64,000 nucleotides of DNA from Ciona intestinalis (GCF_000224145.3 NC_020172.2:3021557-3085556); one strand, 5' to 3'; shown: positions 19,501 through 34,500, counted from the stretch's first letter. Notes: generated from the letters alone by a model not told the origin. A program made the numbers and translations.

Positions 19501-22500
19501 CCTGAACATAATACAGTCATATATATATATATATATATATGGATGACTGCTACCAGTTAGACTTTCTTTTATCAGAACTGTTTTCACACAATAATTTTTC
19601 GTTTTTTCTTTTACTTGAGTTACAGACAGATTTTTAAACCCCTTTTTTAAATCGTATGTATAATATTCANNNNNNNNNNNNNNNNNNNNNNNNNNNNNNN
19701 NNNNNNNNNNNNNNNNNNNTAATGAGTGTGAACCAAATCCTGTGCGAACTGTGGTAATTGTACTGATGGTATTTGGTGACTTCACTTGTGAATGTCCAAC
19801 AGGACTTAGTGGGAAAAACTGTTCACTTAGTAAGTTAACATTTGTATGTTTTGATTCAATGAATAAATTTATTTGTGTAAGTTTGGGATAATGACACGCA
19901 TCAACAATGGTGGCAGCAACTAGTTTTGAAAACTAGTTTCTAGGGTTAATAGGCAAGCGCTTTAAACACCGTCACAACACTGTATAATAAGGAACCAAAT
20001 AAAAGTTGGTGAACAGCCTCTGACTGATAGAACAATGTAGTTTTTATTTGGCTCTTTGATTACAGCAGCAAAAATTTAAAAATATTTTAAACAAAAAGAG
20101 GATATAGTGACAAAACAACAGTTGTTTAAACACGCTTATGAGTTAAAAACATGTTTACATTTATTTGAAATAAGCGTGGTCGCTACACCTACAAAATAAG
20201 TTGCTGTCTAAAAACACTATCATAGGTATGCCTAACAATTTTCGCATAGTGGTTCTGCTAACTAACTCCTTGGCTCAATCCTGCACTCACTAATTAGTTG
20301 CGTAAATTTAGTCTTTACAAAAGTACAATACAATTTTTTTAACATCTAGTAATCATGAGGCGTTTGAATATGTTATCCATTTTTTGCATCTGTCAAGGCT
20401 TAAGAATAACATGTCATATTTCTAACAGATATTGATGACTGTATTGGTGTCTTCTGTGGTAATGGGACTTGTGTGGATCTGATAAACGACTATATGTGTG
20501 ATTGTGCCATTGGTTTTAATGGCACCAACTGTACAAACAGTAAGTATAGTTTAAGTTATATGCCATACAGTAGGGTTGGGGAAGATAGGACACCTTATTA
20601 TTCTATTTTCTTGTCACATTTGGTAGTAAACAAACAAAATTTTAATAATTATAAAATCGTATCCTCATGACTCCCATAGACCGTTGTTAATTGTTTAAAA
20701 CGCGATCCAAATATTTGGATATTATGTGCTAAAGGTGTCCCATCTTCCCCAGACTTACTTTAAAGTTTTTGTAACATATTTCCAAATAAGGAGGTCACGA
20801 CAATGTTGAAAAATTAACAATGATTGGAGGGAAGCAACATCATAATGTATCACTACTGTTTTTAAATAATTTGTGCTTTTGCACATAAATCAATTTTAAA
20901 CAACCCTTTTTTTAATGGCTTTCATTAAGAATGTCACATAGCTGCAACCCAGTGTTTCCAAATGGGTTGTCCAAATAGTCAGCCATATAGAAAAAATCAA
21001 AAATCACCTATACAGTTACATGTGGTAACTCGTATGCGGGTACGAGGTTTTTAAAACAAGACATGTCATAAAAATGTCTTTCCCCAACACTTGAGCTCAT
21101 TAGCATTATAATAAAAAACTAAAACGTTTTCCACTACAGACATAGATGACTGCTCACCTGGAATTTGTAATAATGGAGATTGTATTGACCAAGTAAATAA
21201 CTACACTTGTTCTTGCTTTGATGGATACACAGGAGATAAATGTCTAATAGGTTTGTATGAACCCAAAAATTATGTTAAATAATTAAGGTTTTACAGTTCA
21301 TGCTTCACCATTTACTGTATTTTTTTTGTATTTTTTAAACAAATAAAAATAGCCGTTTGATACTTACTTAGGTGTAGTTCTTTTTGGTACTGGAATATTC
21401 TGTTCTAGTTACCGCCATATTGCCAGGTAAAATTTTCACTTTAAACAAGTGACACTACAGTAAAACCGCATTTAATTTCACGGAAAATGTTAAGCATGTG
21501 TTAACACATATAGTGGGTATTGGTGTAATACATAATGATGCCATTTTGTTTATTTATAATAAAGATAACAAACAGAACCCTTTTACTCTGTTTTAATTAA
21601 TTAATATAATTTATTAAAGATAACTACAACCCTTAAGACATTTTTGTATGTTTTAAATGTATATATTATATATTTTTTTTTAGTTTTCAACACAATTTTT
21701 TCCACACAAGGTGATTATGGTTGCCCGCCTTGCGAGGGTAATTAAATTCATTCATATATAAATATTTTTTTTACTTATATGCAGATATAGATGAATGTGC
21801 TACAGACCCATGTGTAAATGGTACATGTGTAAATCTGGTGAATGCATATATGTGTAACTGCACTGCTGGCTTTGATGGCACAAACTGCTCTAATGGTAAG
21901 TTTTGTTTATTAAACCATTGTATTTCTGCTTATATTGCAGAACTATCTGCTTTGTAATGCATTTATAAAAAGTTCAAATGAACTGTTAGGCTGCCATTTT
22001 ATTTTCACAGTGCTTTTCAGTTTTTTTTTTATTTGACACATTTGCTTAAGCAGTTTTTAACCTTAGTGTATTTTGAGCACCCCATTTTTGCCTAATTCTT
22101 TTCTCTTTATGTAAACTGAAAATTTCTGGTATGTTCCAGATATAAATGATTGCGCTCCAAATCCATGTGTGCATGGGAGTTGCACAGATAGGGTAGAAAA
22201 CTATACATGTGCATGTGATACAGGATTTACTGGCAGGAATTGCTCAATAGGTATGTACATCATTGCCAATATTATAAAATGGATATTGTTTTAACTACTG
22301 ATATGTTGTAATGTATATAAAATGGACTATGTATATAAATTGTTGCTGTTTCAGACCTTGATATGTTTTGTATTTCTTTTCACATTACCACGCATAAACG
22401 AAACTGAAAGTAATTCAAATGAAACCACAAATACAGTTACCACCTATACGATAAAGTGGGATGCCTATTTATAGAAGTATTAGTCACTTGGAGACTTTTT

Positions 22501-25500
22501 AAACTAAAAAATGATGATATGACTTTTTCTCCAATGACAGACCTCTTATCATAGCCTTGTTGTTTAAAAGCCAACTGATTAAAAAACTGGTAAAGATTTT
22601 TGCTAACTAGTAAAAAAATGTTTCACAAAATATGTTAAACTAGTTATTTTAATGATGAAATTGGATTGCTATAGGGGTTAAATGCTCTTAAAGGAAAAAT
22701 AATAAAAGATTGCGAAACACTGGTTTACACTGACAAATAGACATGTCTATTTGTCAGTGTGGATTTAAACCAGAAACATGTCAAATTTATTCTATTAGAT
22801 GTAAAGGTTTAAAAATTACACTGTGAAATCACAGATATCAACGATTGTGACCCAAATCCATGCGATTCATGTGGAAATTGTACAGACTTGTTGAATGACT
22901 ATAACTGTACATGCCCTGCTGGGTTTAGTGGAAAAAACTGCTCAATTGGTATGTAAATATAACATGTTGTATATTTTATAAGGGTGCATAAGGTAACTTG
23001 AAAATATATAGGAAAAACATTGGTCTTGGGGCAGAAAATACATAACACGCCTTTAGAAAAAGCAGAAATTACTGGATTCGACGCTTGATGCTGCTACTGT
23101 TGTGGGCATGTGTCCTTTTTAAATACACCTAATGATCATTACTTTAACCCAGTGTTCACTATCAAACAGAAAATACACAAAGTTACATACTTTATAGCTT
23201 AGGCATGAGGTGTATGAAACCACTGCATTTGGTGCCGTGTAAAAATATGTGAAAGTTATCATCATGTTAAGTATGTAGACCTTAATGAAACAGTATATTG
23301 TAGATATCAATGAATGTACACCTGGTGTATGCGGAAATGGAACTTGTGTTGATATGTTGCAGGGTTATTATTGTAACTGTGATATTGGTTTTAATGGAAC
23401 AAACTGCACCAACAGTAAGTAATATACTTTAAACTAAAATAAATATTTTGCTGATGTTGCTACCAGGCATAACGTAATGTTTGAAATAGTTTGTGGTAAA
23501 ACACTCACTCTGAATAAATGTTTTGTCCAACAGACTCAGACAAAAATGGCATTTTACCAGAAGAGCAATTTTAAATATTACAAACAAAGTATTTTTAAAA
23601 TGTAAAATTGAAAATATAGAGTTTGACATTATAAAAAATATCTTTATTTCTTAATTCTATTTTTTTCCAAAATTCCATGAATAAAATTCATTTTGCTTAC
23701 AGACATAGATGATTGTGCTATAAACCATTGTGCTAATGGCGGGACTTGTGTAGATGGAGTGGCTAATTACACCTGTCAGTGCGTACCTGGCTATACGGGC
23801 TACAACTGCTCAACTGGTAACTAAGCTGACAGTTTCTTTTAATTTGGTTGATGCACAAAAAGCCCGAAATCATGTGTTTTAATTTACCTTTTTGCTTCAG
23901 TTTATAAATGACTTCTATTTTGTATTAGTGTGGTCTTTGTTTAAATACATAGAATTCTGGCCAGATTTGCATGCTTCAGTTACATTACATTCTGACATTA
24001 CAGATATCAACGATTGTGACCCAAATCCATGCGATTCATGTGGAAATTGTACAGACTTGTTGAATGACTATAACTGTACATGCCCTGCTGGGTTTAGTGG
24101 AAAAAACTGCTCAATTGGTATGTAAATATAACATGTTGTATATTTTATAAGGTTGTATGTGAAAGTTATCATCATGTTAAGTATGTAGACCTTAATGAAA
24201 CAGTATATTGTAGATATCAATGAATGTACACCTGGTGTATGTGGAAATGGAACTTGTGTTGATAAGTTAAATGGCTATTATTGTGACTGTGATCTTGGTT
24301 TTAATGGAACAAACTGCCTTAACAGTAAGTAATTTACTTTAAACTAAAATCAATATTTTGCTGATGTTGCTACCAAGCATAATGTAATATTAGAAATAGC
24401 TTGTGGTAAAACACTGATTTTGTACAAATCTTTTGTTCGACAGACTCCGACAAAAAGTATTTTACAAAAAGTAAAATAACTTTTTGTATATATAGAGTTT
24501 GACATCGTAATAATGATACAAAGTTTGACATCGTAAATATCCGTTTTATTTTTTAATTCTGTTTTTTTTCCAAAATTCTAACAATAAAATTCCTTTTTCT
24601 TTCAGACATAGATGATTGTGCTATAAACCATTGTGCTAATGGCGGGACTTGTGTAGATGGAGTGGCTAATTACACTTGTCAGTGCGCACCTGGCCATACT
24701 GGCTACAACTGCTCAATTGGTAACTAAGCTGACAATTTTACAGAATTTTTATCATCACCTTTACAACTAGTACTGTTTAATTTTAACAGCTGTATTCTTT
24801 TTATGTAGATAAAATGTAAATATATAAAACAATTAATAAAAGTACAAATTAGTTTTTCACTGTAAAAATATGTGGAAATTCCTGTAGCATACAGACTGCA
24901 TTAAGTTTCTGCTATAGTTTCACTATACCATTTCACAAAACACCATGTTATAATTCGAAAACGGGTGTAAAACAGAACACCGTGTTATAATTCGTAAGTG
25001 GTATGAAACAGAAAACCCTGTTATAACAAATGTACAATTATTAATCCATTTAAGCTTACTGGATGTGCTTATACGTATTACCAAATACCCTAAACTTTTA
25101 ACACAACTTTGATTTCTTTTTTTACAGCTCTGTTATCAACATCTCAAATAAACATAATTGACGTTACACAATTTTCTATGTTGGTTAAATACAATCCTGT
25201 TCCTGATGCAATATATTACATTGTAAAGGTGGCTTACTTGGATACTATTGAACAGGTCAGGTTTAAACATTTCTTCTATTGAGTTCTAAAAAAAAATTTC
25301 CATTAAAATTAATATTTTTGTTTCATTAAATTAAGTTGTAGAAATTTTTCGGGCTCCATAAATTGGGAGCAAAAGTATGGTATGTATGCACCATATATGA
25401 TATGCTATAGAACAATTGTGTTTTCCATACTCAAATAAATAAATAATGCCATGGGTTATGGCTCTGTAGTGATACTTTTACAGAACTGTTTTAATAGATA

Positions 25501-28500
25501 AATATTAATTTCATAAATATTTTGTTTATAGAATTTTTTTGAACTGCAAATTTTTTATTCCATTTTTTATGCATTTTTTTTTAACGATCTTTGTGTCATA
25601 CAGAATAAAACAACTACCAATATCTCTGTACCTGTAAATGGTTTACTTCCTGGTAGAGTTTATTCCGTATCAGTATACGTGATGTATGTGGAAGGAATAA
25701 GCCAAGCAAGTGACGTACACCAACAAATTACAGGTGCATTCTTCATATTATTATGCTGATTAAACTTAGCCTAAGTAATATATGGTCTAGTAGTGGTAAA
25801 TCCAAATTTATAATAAAAAATTATATTCCTACAGTTTAATACCGCAACTATATAATTTGATTTTTTAATAAAAACAACATTTTTTAAAAAGAATTTAGGT
25901 AACATATTTATTGGGGGCACACCACCCCTGTCCCCCTGGATTTTCACCACTGGTTTAATGCCTTATAAATAATTATACATATATTATTATTACTAAATAA
26001 GCCGTTAACGTTCTAGTTTCACTTTGTTTTGTTAGGGCAGTTTTTAAAATTATCTTCAAATACCGGGGAAAATGTTACAACTTACAAGCAAACTGCTCCA
26101 AGCATATTTTAGGCCAATTGTAAATTAATAATACTTATTAATAATACTAAAAAAATACTTCTTTAAACGTTTTCAAAATACAGAGTTATATTTCTACAAT
26201 GCCCTTTTACTGATAATGTTTAGTGAACAAAACTAACCAGTGAAAACTTTCTCTCAGTTGCGGACAATGTCACCAACTTATTTGTCTACAATGTAACCTC
26301 ATCTGCTCTAAATGTAAGATGGGCTCTATCAGCTTATGGCCACAACTCCACTCTTGTGAAGATTTTTCCAGACAGCGTACCAGAACGGACAGTAACAACT
26401 AACTCAACACATTTTTCAAACTTACTGGCCGGCACCAATTACACAGTTTCAGTTCAATCTCAGAATGCAGCAGGGTTAAGTGCTCCAACAACTTTTAGTT
26501 TTCAAACAGGTAATATTTTATCTCGTTTTAAAGTAGGTTTTTATTTTATGTACATTCTTGTAGACATTAAGGCAAATATAAAGTCCCAAAAATTAGCGTA
26601 AAAATAAGCATTTAATGTCTGTCATTTTACTACTTTTATCCTTCTCTTCAATATTTTAATTAGATTTATCTCTGTATTCAAAGAGATAAATTATTTTGTA
26701 TTGTTTCTGAATTTTAATTGATAAATTTTTTTTAGCTCAAGCTTTTTTATTCTGTCGTTAAACTACATCTTACTTATTGCATTCTAAACTATCTTTTTTA
26801 TTTCACTTGTTTGCAGCACCTGGCAAACCTGAAAATGTAAGGATTACGACAGCACATACTTCACTGAATATATCATTTGATGCTATGCAAGGAGCTGTTC
26901 TATACAGGGTGACAATTTCTCATAACCTAGCTAAAAATACAACCTCTACTTACGTGTATTTTGATGGCCTAAATGATGGAATGCAATACACTGTATCTGT
27001 GGTGGCATTTTCACGAAATCAACTTGTGTTGGGAGTTCTTTCTAGTCTTCCATCTGATCCTATATCTATCTCAACATGTAAGTAGATTAATTTAAAGGAT
27101 AGAAAGTTATATGAAGAAACTTGAATGTTGTGTGATAGTTTACATTGGTTTAATCGCCTGATAAATTGTTCAGTTAATTAAAATGAATATTAATATGATA
27201 TATTGACAGATTTTAATCTTTATTTCCCGTTTTTTTACTATTACATTAATATAACCCAAAAGTAAAATAAGGTGTTTTAAAATGGAGGTATGTTGTACAA
27301 ACAACACGCAATATGCAAATAGGTTATAAAACACTTCGTTATGCCCCAGCAGTAACACTTAAAAATCTAGTTAACTAACACTTTATTGCAGACATAAATG
27401 CATGCAAACCAAGTCCATGTGTAAATGGAAGTTGTTTAATTAATAAAAACAATTACACATGTGAGTGTGAAGCAGGATTCACCGGCATGAACTGTTCCAT
27501 AGGTAATAATATTCTTATTGTTTATTTTTGCTATAGTTTTTTTTTAATGCCACATGTTTTCCTAATGTGTTCCTGGTGTTCATTATTAACTTTTCCTAAT
27601 GTTTTGTTTCCTAATGTGATTCCAGTGTTCAGTAGTAAGTTTACCTTAATGTAGCCTATGCCTAATGTTCAGTATTACGTTTTCCTAGTGTGTTCCTAGT
27701 GTTCAGTATTAAGTTTTCCTAATGTATTCCTAGCGTTTAGTATTAAGTTTTCCTAATGTATTTCTGGTGTTTAGTATTAAGTTTTACTAATGTATTTCTA
27801 GTGTTTAGTATTAAGTTTTCCTAATGTATTCCTAGTGTTTAGTATTAAGCTTTCCTAATGTATTTCTAGTGTTTAGTATTAGGTTTTCCCAATGTATTCC
27901 TAGTGTTCAGTATTAAGTTTACAATCTACAGATATTGATGATTGCAAACCAAATCCATGTGTGAATGGCAGTTGTACTGACCAAGTCAACAACTATACTT
28001 GTTCCTGTGATCCCACTTTTAAAGGAAGAAATTGCTCTCAGGGTAAATACATATAAAAAATGATAATTACTTTTTGTAAGCCTGGCAATGATAATAATAT
28101 GACTTTTCAGTGCTTAAGTTATGAATTTTATAGTATTTAACAACTGAGTGGCTTGTACTTATAACACAACATTTTAATTATCTTGGCACCGTGGCAAAGT
28201 GGTTAGCGCGCCTACCTGTAACCCAGAGGTAATGGGTTCAGGCCTCGTTGCTGCTACCATTGTGGGTGAATGTGTTCTTGGGCAAGACACTTAACGGCAA
28301 TTGCTTCAACCCAGTGGTCACTAATGGGTTGTCCAAATTACCAGCCATACATAAAAAATGAAAAAAATCCCCAAAAAATATTCACCTACAAAGTAACATA
28401 CATATTAACTCGTAAGGACATAAGGTGTATGAACAATGGTTATTTAATGACTGGCGTTTTCCAGCCACTCGAGGATAAAGTTAGTTACATACATACAATT

Positions 28501-31500
28501 TCTTGTTGCAGCTCTCTTGTCCACCCCCCAAATAAAAATAACTGACATTACACAATTTTCCATGTTGGTTGAATATGAACCTGTTTCTGATGCAATATAT
28601 TACACTGTAAAGGTGGCTCACGTGGATATGGTTGAAAAGGTGATCTTAAATAATTTTGCGCCTCTTTAAATTTTAATTTGAAGATGAATAAATGAAAATG
28701 TATGAATGTAAATTTAAAGAGACTAAGAAATTTGGAAATATAAGCATGATGTGTATGCAACCTCCATGTATGGTGTGCTATAGATTATTACTACAGACTT
28801 TTTCTATACTCGAATAAACTAGTTATATCATGTGTTTAACTTTGTTGTAACGCTGCTTTTACAGAACAAGATTCAGATGTAAAAACTGGCACAAAATTTT
28901 ATAAATTTTTTCAAAGTGTAAACAACAAAGTTAAACACACTAACGATCTTTTTACTACTACGTGTATGCTTCAACATTCTCTTAAAAATCTTTGTTTTTA
29001 AACAATGTTTGTGTCATACAGAATATAACAAGCACCAATATCAGTGTACCTGTAAATGGTTTACTTCCTGGTAGAGATTATTCAATATCAGTATACGTGA
29101 TGTATGTGGAAGGAATAAGCCAAGCAAGTGACGTACACCAGCAAATTACAGGTGCAACGTAATACCTATTCAATTTCGATTATACTCGCTAAAATATTCT
29201 TTGATTCTGCAGAATAAAAAAAAATATGGTTGGTTAAACCAATGTATATTACTTCGGGCATTAATAATTTGAAAATTTGCAAACTTATCGTTTTTTGGGG
29301 TAAAAATTATTACTTTTTTATTATTGCTTGCTAAAATAATTATAATTTTAAAATTTTTTAGTAAACTAAAAACTTTCCAAAAAATACAGAGTTATGTTTC
29401 TACAAAATTTTTTTTATTGGGATTCTTTTATTTAGTGAGCAACACTAACCGGAAAATACTCTTCCTCAGTTGCGGACAATCTCACTAACTTGTTGGTCTA
29501 CGATGTAACATCTTATTCTATAAATGTTATATGGACGCTAGCAGCTTATGGCCAAGTTTCCACTCTTGTGAAGATTTTTCCAGGCAGCGTACCAGAACAG
29601 ACAGTAACAACTAACTCAACACATTTTTCAAACTTACTGGCCGGCACCAATTACACAGTTTCAGTTCAATCTCAGAATGCAGCAGGGTTAAGTGCTCCAA
29701 CCAATTTTAGTTTTCAAACAGGTAATATTTTATCCTGTTTTAAAGTACGGTTTTATTTTATGTGCATTTTTCTTATTGTCCAGTACCGTTGCACAGTGAT
29801 CACAGCACCTGACTCCAGCCCAGGGGTTACAGGTTTAAGACTGCTATCATTATGGGTGTTTGTGTGCTTGGGCAAAGCACTTTGTTTTAAAACAGTAATC
29901 TGTTGAGTTGCCTAAATTGTCAGTCATTAGTTAAAAACGTGGGAAAGATTAAAAAACATTACCTACAAAGTTACGCACATGGTAACCCCTAAGCGGGCAA
30001 GAAATACATAAAACAGATCACGCAGGCTTTAGCGGCTATCGTTGCCTTGTCACGCAGGGATAAATAAGTAATATTAGGACAGGAGAAAGTCATAAATATA
30101 ACGTCAAAAAATTGTCACTAACACACGCCTTTGATAAGATATGTATACAGTGTAAAATTAATAAAGCTAGCTTTTAACCTTTTTTTATTTGCAGCACCTG
30201 GCAAACCTGAAAATGTAAGGATTGTGACAGCACATACTTCACTGAATATATCTTTTGATGCTATGCAAGGAGCTGTTCTATACAGGGTGACAATTTCTCC
30301 TAACCTAGCTAAAAATACAACCTCTACTCATGTATCATTCCATGGCCTAAATGATGGAATGCAATACACTGTATCTGTGGTGGCATTTTCACCAAATCAA
30401 CTTGTGTTGGGAGTTATTTCTAGTCTTCCATCTGATCCTATATCTATCTCAACATGTAAGTAGATGGATTAGAAAGCTAGGAAAAAAGGATAAAAAGTTT
30501 TATAAAGAAACTTGTATGTTGTGTGATAGGTTACATTGGTGAAATCACCCAAAAAATTATACAGTTACCACAAATAAAACTGCCAATACCATTTAAATAT
30601 GAAAGCATTAACCTTATTAAGATATATTTCCATGTTTGTTACATAATGAAAGTAATAACATAACTAAAAAGTAAGATAATGTGTTTACAATAGATTTCTG
30701 TTATACATCCATAGAAAACCATTGTACATATTGGTTATAAAACACTGTTATATTACAGCAGTTCCTATAATACTTTATTACAGACATAAATTCATGCACA
30801 CCAAATCCATGTATGAATGGAAAATGCTCAGTTGATAAAAACAATTACACTTGTGAGTGTGAAGCAGGATTCACTGGCAGGAACTGTTCCATAGGTAACA
30901 ATAAGCCTTTTTTTATATATTTTTGCTATGGTTTTTTTAACATTAACATTTTATTGGGCACGTAGTGGCCATGTAGATTTGTTTCGTCAAACAGTTGTTT
31001 TTTTTATATTTTTTTGCGGTGTTAGTTTCCAGATACTTTTTAATTTAGTTTTTTAAATTTACTTTAAACACAAACTTTCGAGGCAAATCAATATTAATCT
31101 TTGATTTATTCATTAAAAAATGATATTTGACATAGGCTAAAATTGGTTGGACTTGATTTACACAACTGTCCAATTAACAATGATCATAAGGAATTGATTA
31201 TTTTCCTTTATAGATATTGATGACTGCAGTCCAAACCCATGTGTTAATTCTATGGATTGTATTGATAGAGTAAATGATTACCAATGCGATTGTACACCAG
31301 GCTTTGTAGGCAAAAATTGTGAAAAAAGTAAGTGGTTTAAGTTTAAGGTGTAATTAACCTTTTTGTTCACGAGAAAATAAAACCTTGTAAATAAAAACAT
31401 TTTCTTATTGTAATAAATATTCCAGGCAAGATTACTTTTGATAAAAAAGGGTTGATTAGATTTATATTATAGCTGGTATTAGCAGTTAAATAGCCTATCA

Positions 31501-34500
31501 ATTTTCGCCAGTCAATTTTTTTACAGTTTTTTTTATAATGAGAAACCTATGTATACACTCATGTATAGAGTGTGCTTATTTTAAACTGCTGGCTGTTTTA
31601 TCAGGTTATGATGATTGCCACAATGTAAGCTGCAACTCATTTGAATGCGTAGATGGTTTTCTCAGCTACACATGCAACTGTAAAAATGGCTACAGCGGAA
31701 AAAATTGCGAAATTGGTAAGAAAATATAAATACAGTGGGTAGAGGCCTCGCATCATTAACAAAAAACACTGGATTCGATGCTCGATGCTGCTACCAGTTT
31801 ATATGTGGTGTCCTTAGGCAAAACACTTAGGGGAAAGAATTACGGCAAATTTTTTTATTACTGACTAAAAGTTATACTTCCCAAAATAGTGTATGTATAT
31901 TCTTGTGTATCGATATACTACGTTAATTTAAAGGTGTAGACATGCTGCAATCAAGTTTAATGTCAGTATTACTGAAACAGTTGTCACAATTATGTACTTT
32001 AGTTTTGGTTGTATATCTAAGCTTATTTGTATGGCACATTGATAAGCATGCCTGTGTCATACTTAGACGACGCGAGTTGTATGAAACAGACCCCGTGTTA
32101 TAACGACTGTTTTTACCCTGTCACACAAAGATAAATAAGATCCCTTATCCATACAGTGCACAACAATGTTATCTTAGCATTGAGCTTGAAAAAAATATTT
32201 ACAGCATATGAATACTATGAATACTATATTTAAATGGCCATTTTTTCAAATAGAACCAAGTATATGCTATGGTGTCGAATGCAAGGATAGAGCCCTTTGT
32301 GTTAATGGAACTTGTGTTTGTAAGGATGGTTATGATGGAAACGGAGATGTTTGCATTGGTGAGTTTGCAGTTCTGCTTTTTTAGCAAAAATATAAATTCA
32401 TACAAAAGAGTCCGAAACGAATTTGCACTGGTTGCATGAAAGACTTAAAATTTCTGGATGTTGAGGTCATGGGCATTCCGGGTCTCTTACAAGAACGTCA
32501 CTCATATAAAATAGAATGGTACTACAATAACCTGTTACAAATTTTCTTTGTTTGCTGCATATATTGGTCACGCTTTTTAACCAATTAGTTACGTAAATGT
32601 TTTAACCATAATCTTATTTTAATGACCGTTGTTTAGTACCTTATTCCCTTTATTTTTTACTATGTGTAGTAATATGTTATATGTTAAAACATCTCATTTA
32701 CAATAATAATTTATGTTGCTGGTTTTAAAGAAAAAAAAAATTGGTTGAAAGTAAACTGTTATATATATTATATAACTAAATAAATGTAACTTACTTTACC
32801 CTGGCCAGAAAATGACAGTGATTATAACACGGGTATTCATACACCTCTAGCCAGCTTATGAGTTACCATGTATGTTACTTTGTGGGTGATTGTTCATTTT
32901 ACATTTACAGTATTACTCGTGCAGCAATAGTATGGTGAAAAATTAATTGTAAATCCTATTTTACTTAACAGTAAAGTGCGAAACACAAAACATAACAGGA
33001 GATAGTGGTACTAACTACACTTTCATTGGGAGACCTCTAGGGAGATCTAATTCCGTTCAAAAATGCAATGGAAGTAAGTTGCATGTTTTTGTTGATCGGT
33101 TTTTAGCATGCACATCACTTACAGTATTGTCAGCCTAGATTTTAAATCAATAGCATAGTGTATTTTGCATTCATTTTTCCGTGCAGTAAATTAAAATATA
33201 AACTATATTTTTCAGGTCGCTCAATAGCTGAGGCTGAATGCAAAGAAGATGGTGACTTTCACTTTCTTAATGAATTGCCTTGTTCAGTAAATTTAGGATC
33301 ACTTGCAAATAATATTGTAGGTTTTTCTTAATGAATGAATAAGTGTCACCTATTTATCTCTGCTTGATATAGCAAGCAAGTGTTTTCCCCCTTTTTTTCA
33401 TAAACATAATACACACTTATAAGTTATTAGGTATATAATTTGGTGGGTGATTGTTTCAGAATATCCTACGTACTGCATCATAGTGGTGAATGACAGAGCT
33501 ACTCATAAATTATATTTACAGGCCACAAGACTATTGTTTAATCATATAATTCGTTGCTACCATTGTGGGTATGTGTCCTTGGGCAAGACACATTTTGGCG
33601 ATTGCTCCAACCCAGTGGTCACTAATAGGTTGTCCAAATTATCAAACACACATAAAAAAAATCCCCCCCAAAAATAATCACCTACAAATTAACACAAGTA
33701 AGAAGTGACATTACATACATAATGTTACAACTTACATTGCAAAGGTTGTTAATGGTTTTTCACTTCGTTTAACAGCAGGAGAATGTGGCAAATATTACAG
33801 CGGAACAAGTCCACACCTATTCCACACAAGTCACTCTGCTAACGTCTAACTTTAACTCAAATACATCAGAGTCAAGTGGGTCAGTTGAACAGGTGGAAGA
33901 AGCTGCAAACTTAATTACACAGTTGTCTAATGTGTCAACAAACATCAAGGTGCTGTCACATGTTCATTTACTGTCTACCAGGGTTATATATTAATCTATG
34001 TAATAGTTTTTGTTATATTAACCTATGTGTGTTGCGGAGTCCCACTGGTTGCATGAAAGACATAGACAGTTTGGGTCTTGGAGTAATAGGACACATCTGG
34101 ACTAAATTCCAGATCTTCAATAGGCACCTCCACCGTATAAAAAAACAACATATGATTGTGCATATCTTTAGTTTGTATTACGGTTTAGGGTCTACTTAGT
34201 CATATGCAGGGTTAGGTTTCAGCTAGAACCCATCAAAATGCTGTTGTTGAGCTGAACAAATATATTAAACTTAACAGAATGTCATTCCGGTTAACACTAT
34301 ATGGTCAGATCAGATTGCAATTAATTTAGTTTATTAATTTACAATTTCTAAAGGTTTGGTTTTAAAAACCTGGTCATGGCCATACATTGTGTATTGCTTG
34401 GTTTAGTTATAAAACACCCAATAACCTAAATTACGCATATTACCTGCAGATGTCAGTGGAAACTACAACAAATTTTCTATTAGCTGTCAGTAATGTGGGA

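Larger units (their letters stand above)
18306..19829 (+). other. Receptor EGF 1-3
   Basis: Exons 18306-18420, 19099-19212 and 19720-19829. EGF 1 is 115 nt where its sister exons are 114, and reads out of frame from about 18398 into a stop at the donor. EGF 2 is intact ([10 protein letters not shown] start). EGF 3 starts inside the N gap and has a missing base near 19740 and an extra base near 19772, which compensate each other. The extra cysteine in the CGNCTD-type sequence links EGF 1 and 3 to EGF 8 and 11. Confidence 0.7.
20429..22250 (+). other. Receptor EGF 4-7
   Basis: Exons 20429-20539, 21140-21250, 21785-21895 and 22140-22250, each exactly 111 nt and phase 1-1. Each starts D-I-D/N-D/E-C and has six cysteines, the calcium-binding EGF pattern. 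The constant length and phase show array growth by whole-exon duplication. Confidence 0.85.

Noticed and set aside
27560..27915. CRISPR-like array
   Set aside because: Units are contiguous without unique spacers, in a eukaryotic intron: a minisatellite.
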